Notes: generated by a model not told the origin, from the letters alone. A stretch of 64,000 nucleotides of DNA from Azospirillum sp. (GCA_016124535.1 WGNK01000049.1:24942-88941), one strand, 5' to 3'. Positions 34,276-43,023 are shown, counted from the stretch's first letter. Program-made: numbers and translations.

Positions 34276-34986
34276 TCAGCACGGATCCGTCGCTCCGTCG
34301 CCGCGGTCGACCACGATTTCGAATACCGAGCCCAGGCCCGGCCGGGATCGAACGTCGATCCGATGTCCCAGCATCTGGGCCAGGCGCCCGGCGATGGTCA
34401 GCCCGATGCCCAGGCCCTGGGCGCCGATCCGGGGAGACTCCAGGCGGCGATAAAGGTCGAAAATCTCGGAAATCTGCTCCGGTGCAATCCCGATTCCGGT
34501 ATCCCAGACCTGGATGCGCAGGCAGGTCGCGGTGGAGCGGCAGCCGATCAGAATGCCGCCGCGGCGGGTATAGCGGACCGCGTTGCCGACAAGATTGCGC
34601 AGGATGCGTTCGAGCATGCCGGGATCGCTGACGATGCGCGCGCGCGAGCCGATCATCCGGAGCTCCAGCCCGGCGGCCTCGGCATGGGCGGCGAATTCGT
34701 CGAACAGGCGGTCGAGCAACGGCGCGATCGGAAAGGATACCAGCTCAGGTCGCTCCAGCCCGGCATCCAGGCGGGCGATCCCGAGCAGCCCGTCGAGCAT
34801 CGCCTGCAGCGACGACAGCGACTGGCCCAGTTTGTCCAGGGCATCAGCGAGCGCCGGATCCCGGTTGCGCCGCTGCAGCACCGAGTGAAACAGCAGGGCG
34901 GCATGCAACGGCTGGTTCAGATCGTGGCTGGCCGCGGCAAGCGACCACGGGCCGCCGGCGCCGACGGTTGGTTGCGATCCGGTCAT
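34276..34986 (-). CDS. Sensorless cytoplasmic histidine kinase
   Basis: 236-residue kinase core. The dimerisation helix carries AAASHDLNQPLHAALLFHSV (phospho-acceptor histidine near residue 21), followed by an HATPase domain with N-box LRNLVGNAVRYTRRGG, G1 WDTGIGIAPEQIS and G2 LGIGLTIAGRL. It has no sensor, PAS or membrane domain, so input must come from a partner protein. The H-box resembles that of the hybrid kinase at 30506. An ATG at 35019 is an alternative start adding 11 residues. It lies downstream of hypC on the same strand and upstream of the NarL-type regulator, its likely partner. Confidence 0.82.
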   Translation of the reverse strand: MTGSQPTVGAGGPWSLAAASHDLNQPLHAALLFHSVLQRRNRDPALADALDKLGQSLSSLQAMLDGLLGIARLDAGLERPELVSFPIAPLLDRLFDEFAAHAEAAGLELRMIGSRARIVSDPGMLERILRNLVGNAVRYTRRGGILIGCRSTATCLRIQVWDTGIGIAPEQISEIFDLYRRLESPRIGAQGLGIGLTIAGRLAQMLGHRIDVRSRPGLGSVFEIVVDRGDGATDPC

Positions 34987-35087
34987 CGGCTTGCCCCGGC
35001 AGGACACACGCACCTCCATCCCAGTCTCAGGCGGGGCCGCTCCTGGCCAGTCCGTCGTCGCCTCGGCGCGCCGGCCGGCCCCGGCGG

Positions 35088-35327
35088 TCAGCGCACCACC
35101 GCGCCCTCGGGCAAGGCCCCTGACTCTTCAAGCAGCGCCAGGGTCAGTTCGGCGTCCTCGGTATCCAGCTTGTTGAGCGCGAACCCGGTATGGACGATGA
35201 CGTAGTCGCCGACTGCCGGGTCCTCGACCAGGGACAGGCAGACCTCGACTTTGATGCCACCCAGGCTGACCGTGCCCATATCGCCGTCATGCAGTGCGAC
35301 GATACGGGCGGGAATCGCGAGGCACAT
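35088..35327 (-). CDS. hypC: Hydrogenase maturation chaperone HypC
   Basis: 79-residue chaperone that binds the hydrogenase large-subunit precursor and HypD during assembly of the Fe(CN)2CO centre. It starts MCLAIPARIV with the essential Cys2 and continues GGIKVEVCLSLVEDPAVGDYVIVHTGFALNKLD, the full HypC pattern. An upstream open frame to 35978 overlaps hypF and is not coding. Last gene of the hypA-hypB-membrane protein-hypF-hypC run, 62 bases after hypF. Confidence 0.94.
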   Translation of the reverse strand: MCLAIPARIVALHDGDMGTVSLGGIKVEVCLSLVEDPAVGDYVIVHTGFALNKLDTEDAELTLALLEESGALPEGAVVR

Positions 35328-35389
35328 GCTTTGGACTCCCAGATTCTTGGCGCCGCACGCAAACTGGTAGCGGGCCGGCCGCCGGCGGC

Positions 35390-37714
35390 TTATCCCGACT
35401 CCCCGACCACCCGGGCCGCCACCCAGGCTTGGCCAAGGCTGAGCCCGCCATCGCCCGGCGGCGCGCGACGCGCGACCAGACTGGCGATCCCGCGTGCGGC
35501 GAAGCCCGCGATCAGCCCTTCCGCCAGGACCCGATTGACCATGCAACCACCGGCCAGCACGATGCGGTCGAACCGGTGTCTTGTCAGAACCGGCAGTGTC
35601 CACGAGACCAGTGCCGCAACCATGGTACCATGGAACAGGTTGGCACCGTCGCGCGCATTGACATGGCGCAATTGTTCGAACAGTGGCAACAAGTCGAGGA
35701 CGTTCGCGGCCACGGTCCAGCCGTCGGCCGCAATGCTCGGCCGGGTGACCAGGGACTCCAGCACCATCGGCGCTTCGCCTTCGAAACCGGCGCGCGGGCG
35801 TACGCCCAGCACGCCGCAGGCGGCATCGAACCAGCGGCCGCAGGAACTGGTCGGCGGCGCTTGCTGGCGCCGTTCGAGCAGCCGGCGGACCCCGGCCGCC
35901 GGGCCGAACCCGGCAAAGCGCGGCTCGATTTCGTCGCCGCGGCCGAGCCGGTGCAACGCCGCCGCGGCCATCCGCCACGGTTGGCGCGCGGCGGCGTCGC
36001 CGCCCGGCTGCGCCAGTTCGGCCAAGTGACCGAGCCGCTCGAAACCGGCACCGTCGACCAGCAGCAGCTCACCACCCCAGGACCCGCCGTCGCGGCCCAG
36101 GCCGAAGCCGTCGAGGGCGAGCCCGAGCGTCGGCCCCTCGATGCTGTGCTCCGCCAAAACCGCGGCGATATGGGCATGGTGGTGCTGGACCGGAATCGCG
36201 GGCAGGCCGGACTGGCCGGCGAAGCGGGTCGAAAAGAAATCCGGATGGAGATCATGGGCGACCGCGACCGGCTGAATGTCGAGGAGGCCGAGCAGGTGCG
36301 CCACCGTCTCGCGGTAGAATTCGACGGTCGCCACGTTGTCGAGGCTGCCGACATGCTGGGACAGCCAGGCCTCGCTGCCGCGGGTTGCGCACACCGTCGC
36401 CTTGAGCAGGCCGCCGAGACCGAGCACCGGCGCCGCCGTTCGAGCCAGCCGGATCGGCGTCGGCACCTGGCCGCGGGCCCGCCGAATGAAGCAGGGCTGG
36501 CGATCGATCACCCGAACCACGCTGTCGTCGACCCGGATCACGATGTCGCGGTCGTGGTCGACGATCAGGTCGGCAATCCGGGCCAGTCGCCGCCCGGCCT
36601 CTTCGTTGGCCGTGACCAGCGGCTCGCCGCCCGGATTGGCGCTGGTCATCACCAGGACCAGGTCCTGGGGGGAGGCGAGCCACGCGGTGCCCGCGGGCCG
36701 CCCGGCCGCCTCGTGAAACAGCAGGTAGTGGAGCGGGGTATAGGGCAGCATGATCCCGAGCCAGGCCAGGTCCGGCGCCAGGTCCGGCGCCAGGTTCGGC
36801 GCCAGGTTCGGCGCCAGGTTCGGCGCCAGGGCCGGGGCCGCCGCGGTGCCGGCGTCGACTGTGGTCCGCAGCAGCACGATCGGCCGCGCCGGGCTGGTCA
36901 GCAGCGCCGCTTCCTCCGGCGCGACCTGCGCCAGCCGGCGGGCCGAGGCGAGGTTGGCGACCATCACCGCGAACGGCTTGCCGTCGCGCTGCTTGCGCCG
37001 CCGCAGCGTGGCGACGGCATCGCGGTTGCCGGCGTCGCACGCCAAGTGGAAGCCGCCCAGGCCCTTGAGCGCGACGATCCGCCCGGCTCGCAACTGGTCC
37101 AGGATCACCGCGATCGGGTGGGACAGCTGCGGGCCGCAAGCCGGGCAGGCGGTCGGCTGGGCATGGAAACGGCGGTCGCCGGGGTCCTGGTATTCGCCGG
37201 CACAGGCGGGGCACAGCGCGAAACCGGCCATTGCGGTGTTCGGCCGATCGTAGGGCAGGCGGCGCGTCAGGGTGAAGCGCGGGCCGCACTGGGTGCAGTT
37301 GAGGAAGGGGTAGCGCCAGCGGCGGTCGGCGGGGTCGAACAGCTCGGCCAGGCAAGCGTCGCAGACCGCGGCGTCGGGCGGCAGGCCGGTGGTGGCAGCG
37401 CGGCCGTGGTCGCTGGCGCGGATGGTAAAACCGGCCTGGTCGGCCACGATCGGGATCGACGCCGACTCGACGGCGTCGATCCGGGCCAGGCTCGGCGCTT
37501 CGCTGGCCAAGGCCGCCAGGAACGCCTGGCAACTTTGCCCCTGGATCTCCAGCAGGACGCCGTCGCCGTCGTTGAGGACGAAGCCGGCCAGCGCGAATCG
37601 CGCGGCCAGGCCATAGACGTAGGGTCGGAACCCGACCCCCTGAACCTGACCGCGAACCCGCACCCGAAGCCGTTGCAGGCTGCCGTCCTTCGGGAAGCCC
37701 GCCGCCGCGGTCAA
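35390..37714 (-). CDS. hypF: Carbamoyltransferase HypF
   Basis: 774 residues; uses carbamoyl phosphate to make the cyanide ligands of [NiFe] hydrogenase. Domains in order: acylphosphatase (about 14-100, RGQVQGVGFRPYVYGLA), two zinc-binding CxxC pairs (VCDACLAELFDP ... NCTQCG; CPACAGEY ... CPACGP), a YrdC-like domain (LKGLGGFHLACDAGN), and a Kae1-like C-terminal domain with VQHHHAHIAAVLAEHS and AGGCMVNRVL. The YrdC-like part carries an unusual repeat of LAPN/LAPD units at about residues 296-316, encoded by a 12-bp DNA repeat. Otherwise all key motifs are present. Confidence 0.95.
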   Translation of the reverse strand: MTAAAGFPKDGSLQRLRVRVRGQVQGVGFRPYVYGLAARFALAGFVLNDGDGVLLEIQGQSCQAFLAALASEAPSLARIDAVESASIPIVADQAGFTIRASDHGRAATTGLPPDAAVCDACLAELFDPADRRWRYPFLNCTQCGPRFTLTRRLPYDRPNTAMAGFALCPACAGEYQDPGDRRFHAQPTACPACGPQLSHPIAVILDQLRAGRIVALKGLGGFHLACDAGNRDAVATLRRRKQRDGKPFAVMVANLASARRLAQVAPEEAALLTSPARPIVLLRTTVDAGTAAAPALAPNLAPNLAPNLAPDLAPDLAWLGIMLPYTPLHYLLFHEAAGRPAGTAWLASPQDLVLVMTSANPGGEPLVTANEEAGRRLARIADLIVDHDRDIVIRVDDSVVRVIDRQPCFIRRARGQVPTPIRLARTAAPVLGLGGLLKATVCATRGSEAWLSQHVGSLDNVATVEFYRETVAHLLGLLDIQPVAVAHDLHPDFFSTRFAGQSGLPAIPVQHHHAHIAAVLAEHSIEGPTLGLALDGFGLGRDGGSWGGELLLVDGAGFERLGHLAELAQPGGDAAARQPWRMAAAALHRLGRGDEIEPRFAGFGPAAGVRRLLERRQQAPPTSSCGRWFDAACGVLGVRPRAGFEGEAPMVLESLVTRPSIAADGWTVAANVLDLLPLFEQLRHVNARDGANLFHGTMVAALVSWTLPVLTRHRFDRIVLAGGCMVNRVLAEGLIAGFAARGIASLVARRAPPGDGGLSLGQAWVAARVVGESG
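36769..36828. repeat. 12-bp tandem repeat, five copies, inside hypF
   Basis: Units GGTCCGGCGCCA (two copies) then GGTTCGGCGCCA (three copies) are in frame and encode five LAP[N/D] units on the minus strand. It is the longest of the short tandem arrays in the window and is likely to vary between strains. Confidence 0.95.
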
Positions 37715-37721
37715 GGCCGGC

Positions 37722-38042
37722 TCACAAGCGGTTGCGCATGAAATGGAAGGCGAGATCCAGCGCGAGCAGCACGCCGCCGAACGGCAGGGCGAGCTTCAGC
37801 AGGTCCATGGAGTCGTATTTGGTGGCACCGCCGGTGTGCTCGGCGAGAATGAACCAGAGCAGATAAGGCACGAAACCGATCAGCGACAGCATGAAAAAAT
37901 TGCGGGTCGTATAATTCAGATAATGTCGCAGCAATAACAGCGCGACAATCACGAAGACAATCGAAATAATATACTTGGAAACCTCGTCGAAGGCGGAGCC
38001 GATGAACAGCAAACCCACCAGACCCAGCGCGGTGAATACCAT
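37722..38042 (-). CDS. Small membrane protein within the hyp cluster
   Basis: 106 residues with three to four membrane helices (TALGLVGLLFIGSAF; KYIISIVFVIVALLLLRHYL; FFMLSLIGFVPYLLWFILAE; LLKLALPFGGVLLALDLAF). Not recognised. Start at 38042 with CGGGAG about seven bases upstream; it ends 7 bases before hypF, so it is translated as part of the operon. Its DNA around 37910-37980 is notably AT-richer than the flanking hyp genes, hinting at a different origin. A role in hydrogenase assembly or nickel handling is only suggested by position. Confidence 0.7.
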   Translation of the reverse strand: MVFTALGLVGLLFIGSAFDEVSKYIISIVFVIVALLLLRHYLNYTTRNFFMLSLIGFVPYLLWFILAEHTGGATKYDSMDLLKLALPFGGVLLALDLAFHFMRNRL

Positions 38043-38087
38043 AAGCACGCTCCCGGTTGGCCGGATTGTGGCCAATAATAATCGCCT

Positions 38088-39005
38088 CTAGCGACCGGCC
38101 GGCCGTTTCTGTTGCGCCGCCGCTGCTCCAGCCTCGATCCAGGCATACCACGCCTCGAGCCCTTGCCCGCCGGTCGCGGACAGCTCGATCACCGTCAGCG
38201 ACGGTTTGACGCGTCGGGCATAGCCGACCAGGCGTCCGAGGTCAAAGGTGAGATGAGGCAACAGGTCGATCTTATTGATCAGCAACAGATCCGCGGTGGC
38301 GAAGATCTCGGGATACTTGAGCGGTTTGTCCTCGCCCTCGGTGACCGACAGCACCACCACCCGGCGGGTTTCGCCAAGATCGAAACCGGCGGGGCAGACC
38401 AGATTGCCAACATTCTCGATGAACAGCACGCCGCCCTGCGTGGCCGCCAGGGTGCCGACTGCCTGGGTGATCATCTGGGCATCGAGATGGCAGCCCTTGC
38501 CGGTATTGATCTGGATCGCCGGCGTGCCGGTGGCGCGAATGCGCTCGGCATCGAAACTGGTTTGCTGGTCGCCCTCGATCACGGCCGCGGCGATGCGGCC
38601 CTTGAGGTCGATCAGGGTTCGCGCGAGCAGCGTGGTCTTGCCGGATCCCGGGCTCGACATCAGGTTGACCACGAAGCTGCCGGTCGCCTCGAACAGTCGG
38701 CGGTTGACCGCGGCGAAACCGGCATTCTTGGCCAGCAGGTCCCGCTCGACCCGGATCAGGCGGGCGGCGCCGTCCTCCCGGCCCTGGCGGTGCCGCAGAC
38801 TCTCCTGCCGATCGGCGCCGAGGTGATCGTCTGCGTGGCTGTGGCGGTAGATCCGGCCGTCGGCGCCGACATGCTCGTGGTCATGGCCGGGATCATGGCC
38901 GGGATCATGGCCGTGATCTGGCGCGACGCCGTGGCCCTGGGCGGCGGGGAGCGCGACGCCGTCGATCCGGGTTTCCCCCTGGCCGCAGCCGCATATCGAA
39001 CACAT
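38088..39005 (-). CDS. hypB: Hydrogenase nickel-incorporation GTPase HypB
   Basis: 305-residue SIMIBI-class GTPase that helps insert nickel into hydrogenase. It begins MCSICGCGQGETR, the high-affinity CxxCxC nickel site, followed by a histidine-rich loop containing GHDP repeats and HSHADDHLG, which probably stores nickel. GTPase motifs: SSPGSGKTTLLART (P-loop), VIEGDQQTS, IENVGNLVCPAGFDLGE and LLINKIDLLPHL. The start overlaps the stop of hypA (ATGA). The histidine loop is extended by a 12-bp tandem DNA repeat. Confidence 0.96.
   Translation of the reverse strand: MCSICGCGQGETRIDGVALPAAQGHGVAPDHGHDPGHDPGHDHEHVGADGRIYRHSHADDHLGADRQESLRHRQGREDGAARLIRVERDLLAKNAGFAAVNRRLFEATGSFVVNLMSSPGSGKTTLLARTLIDLKGRIAAAVIEGDQQTSFDAERIRATGTPAIQINTGKGCHLDAQMITQAVGTLAATQGGVLFIENVGNLVCPAGFDLGETRRVVVLSVTEGEDKPLKYPEIFATADLLLINKIDLLPHLTFDLGRLVGYARRVKPSLTVIELSATGGQGLEAWYAWIEAGAAAAQQKRPAGR
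38881..38916. repeat. 12-bp tandem repeat, three copies, inside hypB
   Basis: TCATGGCCGGGA twice and TCATGGCCGTGA once; on the coding strand they give successive GHDP-type units of the metal-binding loop. Copy-number changes would alter the number of histidines without a frameshift. Confidence 0.9.
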
Positions 39006-39346
39006 CAGTCGACCTCCAGCTCAAGGACCCGCAACTCGTCGCCGCCAACCACCATCAATTGGTGCCCGCCGCAGCGGGGACAGGGATCGGGGCGGGCGGC
39101 GATCGTCACCGTTGCGGCGCAGGCCAGGCAATAGGCCTGGCCCGGCGGCCGCTCGATTTCCAACCGGGCGCCCTCGGCGACGGTGTCCCGGCACGCCGCA
39201 TCGAAACAGAACGCGATCGACTCCGGTTCGACATGGGACAACGCGCCGATCTGCAACCGCACCCGACGCACCCGCGCAAAACTCTGGGTCGCCGCTTGCT
39301 CGCGGATCACGTCGATGATGCCCTGGGCCAGGGACAATTCATGCAT
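39005..39346 (-). CDS. hypA: Hydrogenase nickel-incorporation protein HypA
   Basis: 113-residue metallochaperone that passes nickel to the hydrogenase large subunit with HypB. The N-terminal MHEL nickel site is intact, and the structural zinc site is seen as AYCLACAATVTIAARPDPCP followed by RCGG. Start at 39346 in MHELSLAQGI; longer frame excluded because the MHEL terminus is functionally required. First gene of the cluster; overlaps hypB by four bases. Confidence 0.95.
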   Translation of the reverse strand: MHELSLAQGIIDVIREQAATQSFARVRRVRLQIGALSHVEPESIAFCFDAACRDTVAEGARLEIERPPGQAYCLACAATVTIAARPDPCPRCGGHQLMVVGGDELRVLELEVD

Positions 39347-39469
39347 CGTCCCAGTCTCCACGAGCGGCCGGCGAAGATCAACCACGATCCACCGATGGCG
39401 CGGTCGCGGAACCGGCGACCCGCGCGCCGCTCTGGTGTAGTCTCAACGGATTGGACTTGGAGGAGGCCC

Positions 39470-40123
39470 ATGGAGCGCGCAGACGCAGCACGCCTGCTGG
39501 CACCGGTGGCGGTGGCCTATGATGCCCTGGCCGCCCGGCACGGGGCGACGCCCGCGGGCATCGCCTGTATCGACGACCACACCCAGCGCCTGCGCTTCGC
39601 CGCCCTCGCGGGCATCCTGCCCGAAGACGAATCCGGCTTGGTGATCAACGATCTCGGCTGTGGTTACGGCGCCCTGTTCGGCTATCTCGCCGACCACCCG
39701 GCGCTAAGGGGCGGGCTCTACCACGGCTATGATATCTGTGAGCGGCTGATCGGGCTCGCCCAGCAGGGCACCCGCGACCCCCGCACCGTCTTCGTCCAGA
39801 GTCTGGAGGCCCTGTGGACCGCCGATTATTCCTTCGTCTCGGGAACCTATAATTTCGTTTCGGCCGATTATGATTTCGCCCGTGACGGCCCGGATCTGAC
39901 CTGGACCGGCTATATCGAGGATAGCCTGCTGCGGCTTGCCGCGGCGAGCCGCCGCGGTCTCGCGTTCAATCTGCTCAGCGGCTATGCCGACCAGCCGATT
40001 CCCGGCCATTACTATGGCGATCCCTTGGCCTTCTTCGATTTCTGCCGCCGCCACCTCTCGCCCAGAGTCCGCCTGATCCACGACTACGCCCTGCCGGAGT
40101 GGACGATCTACGTGCGACTTTAG
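39470..40123 (+). CDS. SAM-dependent methyltransferase
   Basis: 217 residues. SAM motif I is LVINDLGCGYGALFGYLAD (about residues 57-75), followed by YHGYDICERLIGLAQQ. The segment ADYSFVSGTYNFVSADYDFA corresponds to the family's single D-Y-x-x-S-G-x-x-N motif but appears partly duplicated. Strong ribosome site (GGAGGAGG) before the ATG at 39470. It is divergent from the hyp operon; substrate unknown. Confidence 0.8.
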   Translation: MERADAARLLAPVAVAYDALAARHGATPAGIACIDDHTQRLRFAALAGILPEDESGLVINDLGCGYGALFGYLADHPALRGGLYHGYDICERLIGLAQQGTRDPRTVFVQSLEALWTADYSFVSGTYNFVSADYDFARDGPDLTWTGYIEDSLLRLAAASRRGLAFNLLSGYADQPIPGHYYGDPLAFFDFCRRHLSPRVRLIHDYALPEWTIYVRL

Positions 40124-40166
40124 CGGGTTTGGCCGCGGTTCCGGACCCCGGCGGCGCGGCCGGGAT

Positions 40167-41846
40167 TCAGTGGCCGCCCCCGGCGCCGGCGGCGCGGGGC
40201 TTGCGCACCAGCGGCACGAACAGCAGCGCCAGGAAGAAGGCGCCGGCAACGCAGAGCAGCGCATCGCCGAAGGTCATCACCAGGGCCTCGCGTTGGACCA
40301 GATTGGCCACCATGCGATAGGCCGCCAGTTCGGGGTCGACCGTGACCAGGTCGCCGAAGCGGGCGGTCAGGCCGTCGACCAGGCCCTGAAGTTCGGGCCG
40401 TGCCGGGTTGATCCAGTCGCCGAGCCGGTTCATGTGCAGGGCATAGCGATCCTGCAGCACGGTGTTGATCGCGGCGAGCCCGATCGCACCGCCGAGATTG
40501 CGCATCAGATTATAAAGCCCGCTGGCATTCTTGAGCTTTTCCGGCGGCAGGGTGCCCAGCGCCAGGGTATTGATCGGGATGAAGCACAGCATCAGCGACA
40601 TGCCGCGCAGCGCCTGGGGCAGGAACAGCTCCCAGAACGCCGAATCGGCGGTCAGGAACGAGTTCAGATAGACACCGGTGCCGAACAGGCCCAGGCCACA
40701 GGCCAGCATCACCCGCAGATCCACATGCTTGGACAAGGCACCGGCGATCGGTGCCGACAGCATCTGGCACACCCCGGTGACCACCATCAGCGTGCCGATC
40801 TGCAGGCTGTTGTAGCCGCGCACCCGGGCCAGGAACAGGGGCAGCAGATAGACCGAGCCGTAGAGGCCGATCCCCAGGACGAAGCTGTAAAGGCTGCCGA
40901 GCGCGAAGTTGCGGTCGAGGAAGGCGCGCAACTCGACGATCGGGTTGCGTGCGGTGAGGACCCGGGCGAAGAACAATGCCGCGGCGACCGCCGAAATCAC
41001 CGCGAAGCCGAGGATGGCGTCGTCGGAGAACCAGTCCTTGCGCGGACCCTCCTCGACCACGAATTCCAGGCTGCCGAGGAACAGCGCCATGGTGACCAGG
41101 CCGACCACGTCGAAGCCCTTGAGCAGCGACCGGTCCGGGCGGTCGAGGTCGATCAGCAGGAACACCAGCGTGGTCACCGCGATCCCCGGCACGATGTTGA
41201 TCAGAAACAGCCAATGCCAGGACAGCGCCTGGGTCAGCCAGCCGCCGAGCGTCGGGCCGATGGTCGGCGCCATGGTCGCGACCAGTCCGATCATCACCGA
41301 GACCTGGGCGCGCCGTTCGATCGGGAACAGGATGAAGCTGGTGGCGAACACGGTCGGGATCATGGCGCCGCCCAGGAAGCCCTGAAGGGTGCGGAACAGC
41401 ACCATGGTGCCGATGCTGTCCGACATCGCGCACAGGAAGCTCATCACCGTAAAGCCGGCGGCCGAGATCACGAACAGCACGCGGGTCGACAACAGCCGCG
41501 ACAGGAAGCCCGAAAGCGGGATCATGATCACTTCGGCGATCAGGTAGGAGGTCTGGACCCAGCTGATCTCGTCGGCGCTGGCGGATAGTCCCGCCTGAAT
41601 CTCCGAGAGTGAACTCGACACGATCTGGATGTCGAGGATCGCCATGAACATCCCGAATACCATGACCAGGAAGCCGAGCACCTCGCGCCGGCCGGGCGCT
41701 GGACGGCGGCCGGGCAGGACCAGGACCGTGGCGCGCGGCGGCAACGGCGCCGGAGCACCCGAGGACGGCGGCGGATCGGGCGGGGCGGTGTCGCTGCTGT
41801 CGGTGTCGCTTCGTTCGGTGTCGCTTCGCACGGCGGTGGCGGTCAC
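40167..41846 (-). CDS. DHA2-family drug efflux MFS transporter (EmrB type)
   Basis: 559 residues with about 14 membrane helices. Signatures: FGMFMAILDIQIVSSSLSEI in helix 1, YLIAEVIMIPLSGFLSRLLS for motif A, and GPTLGGWLTQALSWHWLFLI for motif C of drug antiporters. It exports drugs or metabolites by proton exchange together with the adjacent membrane-fusion protein. The N-terminal 45 residues are hydrophilic and contain SDT repeats from a 15-bp tandem duplication. Start overlaps the stop of the EmrA-like gene by four bases, so they are translationally coupled. Confidence 0.93.
   Translation of the reverse strand: MTATAVRSDTERSDTDSSDTAPPDPPPSSGAPAPLPPRATVLVLPGRRPAPGRREVLGFLVMVFGMFMAILDIQIVSSSLSEIQAGLSASADEISWVQTSYLIAEVIMIPLSGFLSRLLSTRVLFVISAAGFTVMSFLCAMSDSIGTMVLFRTLQGFLGGAMIPTVFATSFILFPIERRAQVSVMIGLVATMAPTIGPTLGGWLTQALSWHWLFLINIVPGIAVTTLVFLLIDLDRPDRSLLKGFDVVGLVTMALFLGSLEFVVEEGPRKDWFSDDAILGFAVISAVAAALFFARVLTARNPIVELRAFLDRNFALGSLYSFVLGIGLYGSVYLLPLFLARVRGYNSLQIGTLMVVTGVCQMLSAPIAGALSKHVDLRVMLACGLGLFGTGVYLNSFLTADSAFWELFLPQALRGMSLMLCFIPINTLALGTLPPEKLKNASGLYNLMRNLGGAIGLAAINTVLQDRYALHMNRLGDWINPARPELQGLVDGLTARFGDLVTVDPELAAYRMVANLVQREALVMTFGDALLCVAGAFFLALLFVPLVRKPRAAGAGGGH
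41787..41831. repeat. 15-bp imperfect tandem repeat in the EmrB-like N-terminus
   Basis: Three units beginning GGTGTCGCT; the last two are nearly identical (GGTGTCGCTTCGTTC and GGTGTCGCTTCGCAC). They encode three RSDTE/RSDTD-like units in the hydrophilic leader of the transporter. Confidence 0.8.
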
Positions 41847-42979
41847 GGCCGCGCGCTCCCGGCTTCGGCAACTTGCGCCGCCGTGGCGGGATTGCGGCCG
41901 AGAGCGACGCCGAGCACGCCGCCGGCCAGGGCGGTCGGCGCTCCGGCGTTGCGGGTATCGACCTCGGCTTCGACCGAAAGTCCGGGGCGCAGCAGCGCGG
42001 TCAGGGCGTTGCTGGTGGGCAGGGCGATACGCACCGGCACCCGCTGGACGATCTTGGTGAAGTTGCCGGTGGCGTTCTCCGGCGGCAGCAGGCTGAACCG
42101 CGAGCCGCTGGCCGGCGAAAAGCTTTCGACCCGGCCGTCGAGCGGCTGGCTCGGGAAGGCGTCGATGGTGACTTTGACCGGCTGACCGGGCCGCATGCGG
42201 GCCAGCTGGGTCTCCTTGAAATTGGCCACGACATAGACCTCGGGCAGAGGCACCACCGCCATCAGCTGGGTGCCCGGCTTGACATACTGGCCGACCTGGA
42301 CGCCGCGGTTGCCGACCACGCCGTCGACCGGCGCCCGGATCACCGTGTGTTCAAGGTCGATGCGGTCGAGTTCGAGGGTCGCCTCGGCCTGGTGCAATTT
42401 GGCCGTGGTTTCGGCGCGTTCGGCCTGGAGCACGCCGACCTGGCCTTCGGCCGCGGCGACCGCGGCGCGGCTCTGGGCGAGGGCCGCCTCCGCCTTCTCG
42501 AGGTCGGCGTCGGCGGTATCCTGACGCTGTCGGCTCGCCCAATCGCCCTTGGCCAGGGTGCGCACCCGCTCATCATCCATCTGGGCACGATGCTGCTCGG
42601 CCTGGGCGCCGTCCCGTTGCGCCTTGGCCTGGTCGATCAGGGCGCGCTGCAGCAGCAGCCGGCTGTCGAGGTTGGCCAGCGCGGCGCGCTGGCTATCGGC
42701 GGCGGCTTCGGCCTGGGCGACGTGGGCTGAAAAATCGCGCTCGTCGATCACCACCAGGACGGCGCCGGCCTTGACCTGCTGGTTGTCGGTGACAGCGACC
42801 TCGCGGACATAGCCGGCGATGCGCGGGCTGATCACCGAGATGTCGCTGTGAATATAGGCGTCGTCGGTGCTTTGGAAGAAGCGGCCGGTGGTCCACCAAT
42901 AGGCACCGCCGCCCGACCCCGCGATCACGGCGGCAACAGCGATCGTCCCGAGGATGATTTTCTTTTTGGTGAGGGGCAT
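41843..42979 (-). CDS. HlyD-family periplasmic adaptor (EmrA type)
   Basis: 378-residue membrane-fusion protein linking the EmrB-like pump to an outer-membrane channel. One N-terminal anchor helix (IILGTIAVAAVIAGSGGGAYWW), barrel and lipoyl half-motifs (SVISPRIAGYVREVAVTDNQ; IRAPVDGVVGNRGVQVGQYV), and a central coiled-coil hairpin rich in Ala, Glu and Arg. AGGGAG lies about ten bases before the ATG at 42979. Divergent from the TetR gene, with three operator-like palindromes between. Confidence 0.93.
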   Translation of the reverse strand: MPLTKKKIILGTIAVAAVIAGSGGGAYWWTTGRFFQSTDDAYIHSDISVISPRIAGYVREVAVTDNQQVKAGAVLVVIDERDFSAHVAQAEAAADSQRAALANLDSRLLLQRALIDQAKAQRDGAQAEQHRAQMDDERVRTLAKGDWASRQRQDTADADLEKAEAALAQSRAAVAAAEGQVGVLQAERAETTAKLHQAEATLELDRIDLEHTVIRAPVDGVVGNRGVQVGQYVKPGTQLMAVVPLPEVYVVANFKETQLARMRPGQPVKVTIDAFPSQPLDGRVESFSPASGSRFSLLPPENATGNFTKIVQRVPVRIALPTSNALTALLRPGLSVEAEVDTRNAGAPTALAGGVLGVALGRNPATAAQVAEAGSARP

Positions 42980-43023
42980 GGCTTGGGACTCCCTGTCGGC
43001 GTGATCGCTACACCAGCAACTAA

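Noticed and set aside
35088..35978. HypC extended to 296 residues
   Set aside because: HypC requires Cys2 right after the initiator methionine, which is met only by the start at 35327.
35294..37741. 815-residue plus-strand open frame opposite hypF
   Set aside because: It is the antisense shadow of hypF; low-complexity Arg/Gly/Gln composition and no domain, while the minus strand has every HypF motif.
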